Of a DNA stretch of 64,000 nt, positions 60,032-64,000 are shown in pieces. The DNA lies in the NCBI RefSeq assembly GCF_009604455.1, contig NZ_WEGL01000005.1, positions 310,001 through 374,000 on the forward strand, given 5' to 3'. This DNA comes from Streptomyces sp. RB17. GTDB taxonomy: Bacteria > Actinomycetota > Actinomycetes > Streptomycetales > Streptomycetaceae. The notes beneath the pieces are model-generated. The model was given only the letters and a program-made list of their open reading frames with translations, made no database searches and was not told the DNA's origin. Numbering within the stretch: position 1 is the stretch's first letter; each line of letters opens with the position of its first letter. A program made the translations under genes and the position numbers.

Positions 60032-60850
60032 GTGGAGATCAAGGTTCTCGGACCGCTGGAAGTCCTGGAGAACGGCATATCGGTGGCACCCAGCGCATGC
60101 AAGCCGCGCCAGGTGCTCGCACTGCTCGCTCTGCGCGCCGGCCGTGTGGTGCCGGTGCCCACGCTCATGGAGGAGATCTGGGGCGAACGCATCCCGCAGA
60201 GCGCCGTCACCACACTGCAGACGTACATCCTGCAGTTGCGCCGCAAACTGTCCGCCGCGCATGAACGCACCGGTGGCGACCGCTCCAGCAAGGAGATACT
60301 CGCCACCAGCTACGGCGGATACCGGCTGACATCCGACGGCGCCGGCTCCGACGTCGTCGAGTTCGAACAGCTCGCGGCCCGCGGTACGACCGCACTGGAG
60401 AGCGGCGACGCCCGGGCGGCCTCGACCCTGCTGGCCAGGGCCCTCGGGCTGTGGCGTGGTCCGGCGCTGGTCGACGTCCAGGCCGGGCACGTGCTCGGCC
60501 TGGAGGTGCAGGGCCTGGAGGAGGCGCGCATGCAGGTGCTGAGCCAGCGCATGGAGGCGGACCTCAGGCTCGGCCGCCATGCCGTGCTCCTGCGCGAGCT
60601 GCGGGTACTCGTCGCCCAGCATCCGCTGCACGAGACCTTGTGCGGGCAGTTCATGCTCGCCCTGTACCGGTCGGGCAGCGCCTGGCGCGCCCTGGAGGCC
60701 TACCAGCGCCTGCGCCGGACGCTCACCGAGGAACTGGGCATCGAGCCGTCCCGGCAGCTGCAGCGGCTGCACCAGGCGATGCTGACGGGCGATCCGGCGC
60801 TCACCCCGGAACCGGCGCCCCTCGTGCAGAGCTTCGTGATGAGCCGCTGA
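60032..60850 (+). CDS. SARP-family transcriptional activator
   Basis: 272 residues from the GTG at 60032 (AGGGGG upstream). N-terminal winged helix (VEIKVLGPLEVLENGISVAP, KPRQVLALLALRAGRVVPVP, TLMEEIWGERIPQSAVTTLQ, TYILQLRRKLSAA) followed by the bacterial transcriptional activation domain (SGDARAASTLLARALGLWRG, LHETLCGQFMLALYRSGSAW, ELGIEPSRQLQRLHQAML). Size and domains match ActII-ORF4/RedD-type pathway activators. Its probable targets are the TCGAG direct repeats in the two divergent promoter regions of this cluster. Downstream of the response regulator by 155 bp. Confidence 0.93.
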   Translation: MEIKVLGPLEVLENGISVAPSACKPRQVLALLALRAGRVVPVPTLMEEIWGERIPQSAVTTLQTYILQLRRKLSAAHERTGGDRSSKEILATSYGGYRLTSDGAGSDVVEFEQLAARGTTALESGDARAASTLLARALGLWRGPALVDVQAGHVLGLEVQGLEEARMQVLSQRMEADLRLGRHAVLLRELRVLVAQHPLHETLCGQFMLALYRSGSAWRALEAYQRLRRTLTEELGIEPSRQLQRLHQAMLTGDPALTPEPAPLVQSFVMSR

Positions 60851-61606
60851 TCAGCCGGTGCGCTTCTCGGCGGTGCGGGAGACGGCCACGGCGAGGACGG
60901 CGTGCCGTGGCAGCGCGAGCGTGCCGAACCACCAGCCCTCGGCCGTGGCCGGAGTGCCGTCGGCGTGTCGCAGCGTCGGCGGGCGGCTCTCCCGCGCCGC
61001 CACCGGCGCGAAGCCGAAGTCCCGGAACGGCAGCCGCAGTCCGAGGCCCATGGCCTTGCTGTACGCCTCCTTCAGCGTCCACAGCCGGACCAGTGCGGCA
61101 CGGCGCTCCTCGTCCGGCAGCCGTGCCAGCGCGGTGCGTTCGTGCGCGGTGCAGCACTCCCGCGCCAGCGCGTCGGTACGGACGGTGCGGGTGCCGAGTT
61201 CCACGTCCACTCCGACGGGTCCCACTCGGCTGATGCCGGCGACGAGCAGATCGCCGGTGTGGCCGAGACTGACGGACAGCCGCTCCACACCCCGCAGATA
61301 GGGGCGCCCGCTCGGCGTCCGGGCCACCTCCAGCACGTCCTGATCCATTCCCGTCGCCACCGCGACCGCACGCCTGAGCAGCGTCCTCGCCGCGGAGGAG
61401 CGTCCCGCCGCGCGCTCCGACAGCCCACGGTGACCTGGTGCCTCGGTCCTGGGCGTCCGCTCCGGGACCGGCCCGGCCGCCGGGTCCGGCTGCCAGTCGG
61501 CCAGGTGTCCCCAGACCACGGCCCAGCCGGTGGTCTCCAGGGACTCCCGGAGGCCTGCCCAGCCCGTGCCGCGGGTCACGGCCACGGCCGGCATGCGCTC
61601 GTTCAC
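60851..61606 (-). CDS. Sfp-type 4'-phosphopantetheinyl transferase
   Basis: 251 residues from the GTG at 61604-61606, overlapping the upstream stop as GTGA. Conserved features: TPSGRPYLRG, H116 in SVSLGHTGDL, G-x-D-x-E with D134 and E136 in VGVDVELG, and W176-x-x-K-E-A-x-x-K (W176, K179, E180, K184). It transfers the phosphopantetheine arm from CoA to carrier proteins, probably the acyl carrier protein of the adjacent type II polyketide synthase. Last gene of a three-gene coupled operon with the unrecognised 283-residue protein and the ActVIA-like protein. Convergent with the SARP gene; the stops are 0 bp apart. Confidence 0.92.
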   Translation of the reverse strand: MNERMPAVAVTRGTGWAGLRESLETTGWAVVWGHLADWQPDPAAGPVPERTPRTEAPGHRGLSERAAGRSSAARTLLRRAVAVATGMDQDVLEVARTPSGRPYLRGVERLSVSLGHTGDLLVAGISRVGPVGVDVELGTRTVRTDALARECCTAHERTALARLPDEERRAALVRLWTLKEAYSKAMGLGLRLPFRDFGFAPVAARESRPPTLRHADGTPATAEGWWFGTLALPRHAVLAVAVSRTAEKRTG

Positions 61607-62454
61607 AGGGGTGTCCCGTGCGGGTCGAATCCCCGGCGCTGGGCGCAGCGCACCAGCACCTCCATCGTTGCGGGCCGGGCGGCATCCGGAGCCGTCGCCG
61701 GTACCGGAGCCGCACCGAGCCGTGCCGAGGTCCGCAGCAGGACACCGGTCGGCCAGGCCGGGTCGGCGGCGAACGCCGACGGCGTCCGCGCACGGGCCGC
61801 CAGCCACACCTCCGCGCACACCGCCGCCGCCACGAGCAGTGCGCGGCGCTCGGCGACAGTCCCCTGCGGTGTCCGCCGGACGGCCACCGCGGGACGGGAC
61901 CGTCCGAACCCTTCGGCGTCGATCGAGGCGAGTTCGTCCAGGAACACCCCGGCAGCCGACCGCAGCCAGGCCGTGCCCGGTTCTCCGCCCGTGGCCGAAC
62001 GCAGCGCGGCGAGAGCGGCACCGAGGCGGTCCGCGTCCAGCCGGCCGGGCCCGACGGCAAGCGGCGCCCGCGCCAACTCGTCTTCCATTGCGTGCAGTTG
62101 CTCACGTCCGACGGCTGTGCGCGCGCCCGAGCCGGCGGGCACATGGGGTCCGAAGTAGAGGCCCAGTTCCTCCGCGGCCTCTCGCAGCAGCCGAGGCACC
62201 AGGTAGGCCGCGGCCGCCGTGGACCGCGGGGCGGCCAGCAGGCAGTGACAGCACAACACATCGAGGAAGACACCGCCCAGCGTGCGGCACGCGGAGCGGC
62301 TGCCGAGCGGCCGGACTCCGGTCCGCCCCACCGCCGCGCTCGCCACCGCACAGCGCAGCGCGGTCTCGAGCCTGCCGAGGGCCGCGGACAGCTGCCGTAC
62401 CCGGGTGGCCTGCGCCGGAGCATCCGGCCGTACGAGAAGAAGGTCCGGCCGCAT
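61603..62454 (-). CDS. Unrecognised protein, 283 aa, in the polyketide operon
   Basis: Opens at an ATG (62452-62454) that overlaps the stop of the ActVIA-like gene (ATGA) and ends overlapping the phosphopantetheinyl transferase start, so it is translationally coupled on both sides. Sequence: MRPDLLLVRPDAPAQATRVR, then alanine/leucine-rich helices (LSAALGRLETALRCAVASAA, LGGVFLDVLCCHCLLAAPRS, YLVPRLLREAAEELGLYFGP) and ERRALLVAAAVCAEVWLAAR. No nucleotide-binding or signal motif. The helical pattern faintly resembles the C-terminal bundle of acyl-CoA dehydrogenases but lacks their signatures. Function unknown; strongly linked to the pathway by position. Confidence 0.8.
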   Translation of the reverse strand: MRPDLLLVRPDAPAQATRVRQLSAALGRLETALRCAVASAAVGRTGVRPLGSRSACRTLGGVFLDVLCCHCLLAAPRSTAAAAYLVPRLLREAAEELGLYFGPHVPAGSGARTAVGREQLHAMEDELARAPLAVGPGRLDADRLGAALAALRSATGGEPGTAWLRSAAGVFLDELASIDAEGFGRSRPAVAVRRTPQGTVAERRALLVAAAVCAEVWLAARARTPSAFAADPAWPTGVLLRTSARLGAAPVPATAPDAARPATMEVLVRCAQRRGFDPHGTPL

Positions 62455-62891
62455 CAGAACATCTGGTCGTGCGTCACCAGCCGGGACCGGGTGAGCACCT
62501 GGTCGCCGACGACCTCCAGCACGTCGTGTACGACACAGCTCGGGGCGATCTCCGGCTTGCCGCCGGGGCGGACGGTGACCACCAGCGCGTAGACGGTGGA
62601 GCGGACGGAGCCGTCCTCCTGCGGTTCCAGGGCGATGTGGTTGAACCAGTGCCGGCGCCGCACCGGATCGTTCTCGAAGCGCTTGTGGAACTCCACCAGC
62701 TCGCGGACGATGCCGGGCCGGGTCCTCGCGGGCTCCGCGTCCGGGGAGTGCTGGAAGGTGCCGTCCTCGGTGAAGGTCGCCGCGTAGTCCTCGAAGCGGA
62801 GGCCGTCCAGCGCCTGCATCTGGTGGGCGTAGAAGTGCTGCACCTGCGCGTACAGGTCGGTCAGGGTGCGGGCGGTCACGGTCGTGGTCAT
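62454..62891 (-). CDS. SnoaL/NTF2-like protein, ActVIA type
   Basis: 145 residues, ATG at 62889-62891 with GGAGG upstream. NTF2-like fold: RTLTDLYAQVQHFYAHQMQA, FEDYAATFTEDGTFQHSPDA, RRRHWFNHIALEPQEDGSVR, STVYALVVTVRPGG and LTRSRLVTHDQMF. Wording is that of the SnoaL_4/ActVIA group found in benzoisochromanequinone-type clusters, where members act in late cyclisation, dehydration or hydroxylation-related steps. First gene of the minus-strand operon, divergent from the ketoreductase with a TCGAG repeat between. Confidence 0.87.
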   Translation of the reverse strand: MTTTVTARTLTDLYAQVQHFYAHQMQALDGLRFEDYAATFTEDGTFQHSPDAEPARTRPGIVRELVEFHKRFENDPVRRRHWFNHIALEPQEDGSVRSTVYALVVTVRPGGKPEIAPSCVVHDVLEVVGDQVLTRSRLVTHDQMF

Positions 62892-62965
62892 GGCTTCCTC
62901 CGGCGCGGGCGATGGACAGCCGGGGCCCGGTGCTCGCCCCGTGGCACGGGCACAGTGGACGAGCC

Positions 62966-62986
62966 CGCTCGAGAAAGACTCGACCT
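62966..62986. promoter_or_regulatory. Probable SARP box in the divergent KR/ActVIA-like promoter
   Basis: Minus strand TCGAGTC (62983-62977), 4-bp gap, TCGAGCG (62972-62966); plus strand TCGAGAA and TCGACCT at 62969 and 62980. Period 11 bp; TCGAGCG equals the ActII-ORF4 heptamer. It lies 75 bp from the ActVIA-like start and about 115 bp from the ketoreductase start. Confidence 0.65.
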
Positions 62987-63100
62987 GCGGATCCTCCGGC
63001 CGGCGGCGCGGTCCAGCGGCGTTCCACCGAGGCTCGAGAGGAGACCGGAAGTCTCGGCGCTGCCGTCGCGCGACAGGCCAGGTTCGGTGAGGGAGGAAGC

Positions 63101-63886
63101 ATGGCGGAGGCAGTCAAGCCGGTGGCGCTGGTCACCGGTGCCACGAGCGGGATCGGTCTCGAGGTGGCCAGGCGGCTGGCCGGGCTCGGTGCCCGGGTCT
63201 TTCTGTGCGCCCGCCGCGGCGAGGAACTGGCGGCCACCGTGAAGTCCCTGCAGGGCGAGGGGCTCGACGTCGACGGCAGCGCCTGCGACGTGTCGGAGCC
63301 GGAGCAGATCCGCGCCTACGTCCGGGCCGCGGTGGACCGCTTCGGCCCGGTGGACATCCTGGTCAACAACGCCGGCCGCAGCGGCGGCGGAGCGACCGCG
63401 GAGATCGCCGACGACCTCTGGTTCGACGTGATCAACACCAATCTGAACAGCGTGTTCCTGATGACGAAGGAAGTCCTCAACACCGGCGGAATGCTGGCCA
63501 AGGACCGGGGGAGGATCATCAACATCGCCTCCACCGGAGGCAAGCAGGGCGTGGTGCACGCCGCGCCCTATTCGGCGTCCAAGCACGGAGTGGTCGGTTT
63601 CACCAAGGCCCTCGGCCTGGAGCTCGCCCGGACCGGGATCACCGTCAACGCGGTGTGCCCGGGCTTCGTCGAGACCCCCATGGCCGAACGGGTGCGCGAG
63701 CACTACGCGGGGATCTGGGGCGTCACCGAGCAGGAGGCGCACGACCGCATCACCACACGCGTGCCGCTGGGCCGGTACGTGGAGACCCGCGAGGTCGCGG
63801 CCATGGTCGAGTACCTGGCCGGCGACGACGCCGCGGCCGTCACCGCACAGGCCCTGAACGTGTGCGGCGGTCTGGGCAACTACTGA
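63101..63886 (+). CDS. Type II polyketide C-9 ketoreductase (ActIII family)
   Basis: 261 residues with GGAGG before the ATG. Cofactor motif VTGATSGIGLEVARRL, NNAGRSGGGATAEIADDLW, N114, S144 in NIASTGGKQGVVHAAPYSAS with Y157 and K161, and the C-terminus VTAQALNVCGGLGNY, which is diagnostic for ActIII-type ketoreductases. It reduces the C-9 ketone of the nascent polyketide on the carrier protein using NADPH. Where ActIII has Pro94 in its P-G-G motif, this protein has Ser94. Ketosynthase genes usually lie next door; here they would be beyond the right edge. No gene is seen in the last 114 bp. Confidence 0.95.
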   Translation: MAEAVKPVALVTGATSGIGLEVARRLAGLGARVFLCARRGEELAATVKSLQGEGLDVDGSACDVSEPEQIRAYVRAAVDRFGPVDILVNNAGRSGGGATAEIADDLWFDVINTNLNSVFLMTKEVLNTGGMLAKDRGRIINIASTGGKQGVVHAAPYSASKHGVVGFTKALGLELARTGITVNAVCPGFVETPMAERVREHYAGIWGVTEQEAHDRITTRVPLGRYVETREVAAMVEYLAGDDAAAVTAQALNVCGGLGNY

Positions 63887-64000
63887 GACCGCCGGGCGGC
63901 GCGACCGCGCCGGTCACATCACCGGCCGGGGCCCGCGCCGGCCACGGCACCGGCCTCGCCGGCCGGCTCCGACTCCCGTGTTCCGACGCTCAGTTCTGGA

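Noticed and set aside
1..64000. tRNA, rRNA, CRISPR, insertion sequence or phage attachment sites
   Set aside because: No cloverleaf-type TTCGA arms, repeat-spacer arrays, transposase motifs or integrase genes were found by eye.

Overview
The window looks like Streptomyces chromosome or a very close relative. GC content is very high, GTG starts are frequent, SpoIIE-type phosphatases carry anti-sigma-like ATPase domains, a SARP activator is present, and one regulator carries a rare TTA codon. Gene content is that of an accessory region: catabolic operons with dedicated regulators, secreted glycoside hydrolases, several decayed genes, and the edge of an antibiotic-type cluster. I see no tRNA, rRNA, CRISPR array or intact insertion sequence.

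Layout. 0-6.4 kb: a cut-off alpha/beta hydrolase, a PyrF-like protein with an altered catalytic motif, and a three-gene operon (amino-acid oxidase, HglS-type 2-oxoadipate dioxygenase, semialdehyde dehydrogenase) that fits L-lysine/pipecolate degradation to 2-hydroxyglutarate, next to a dead LysR regulator. 6.4-12.9 kb: a TetR/methyltransferase pair around a large palindrome, a gene graveyard (split epimerase, SDR and quinone-reductase fragments around a flavin reductase), an XdhC-like protein and a second methyltransferase. 12.9-20.1 kb: secreted GDSL esterase, GH95 and GH27 enzymes and a ROK regulator. 20.5-23.4 kb: a cytoplasmic SpoIIE phosphatase and a DUF4177 protein. 23.6-32 kb: a xylan locus (CE4 deacetylase, GH11 xylanase, LacI repressor bxlR, xylo-oligosaccharide importer bxlEFG, GH3 xylosidase bxlA) linked by three identical-format CGAAA-N-TTTCG palindromes and closed by a strong terminator.

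32-44 kb: a PaaX regulator with a secreted hydrolase and an MFS exporter; a MarR-controlled acyl-CoA operon (SDR, amidohydrolase, acyl-CoA ligase, MaoC hydratase); then a scarred stretch with aldehyde dehydrogenase and acyl-CoA dehydrogenase tails and a 3-hydroxyacyl-CoA dehydrogenase broken by an exact 8-bp duplication. 44-52.6 kb: small proteins, a Gfo/Idh/MocA oxidoreductase and LacI regulator sharing paired operators, and a membrane SpoIIE phosphatase with a CitA-like sensor followed by an orphan solute-binding lipoprotein. 52.6-55.4 kb: a complete ferredoxin/ferredoxin reductase/P450 set.

56-64 kb: the flank of a type II aromatic polyketide cluster: DesK-type kinase, flavin reductase, ActIV-like metallo-beta-lactamase-fold protein, response regulator with a TTA codon, SARP, phosphopantetheinyl transferase, an unrecognised protein, an ActVIA-like SnoaL protein and an ActIII-type ketoreductase. 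Two TCGAG direct repeats with an 11-bp period lie in the two divergent promoter regions and are probable SARP boxes. The ketosynthases, if present, lie beyond the right edge. All assignments come from reading the sequence; no database search was run.
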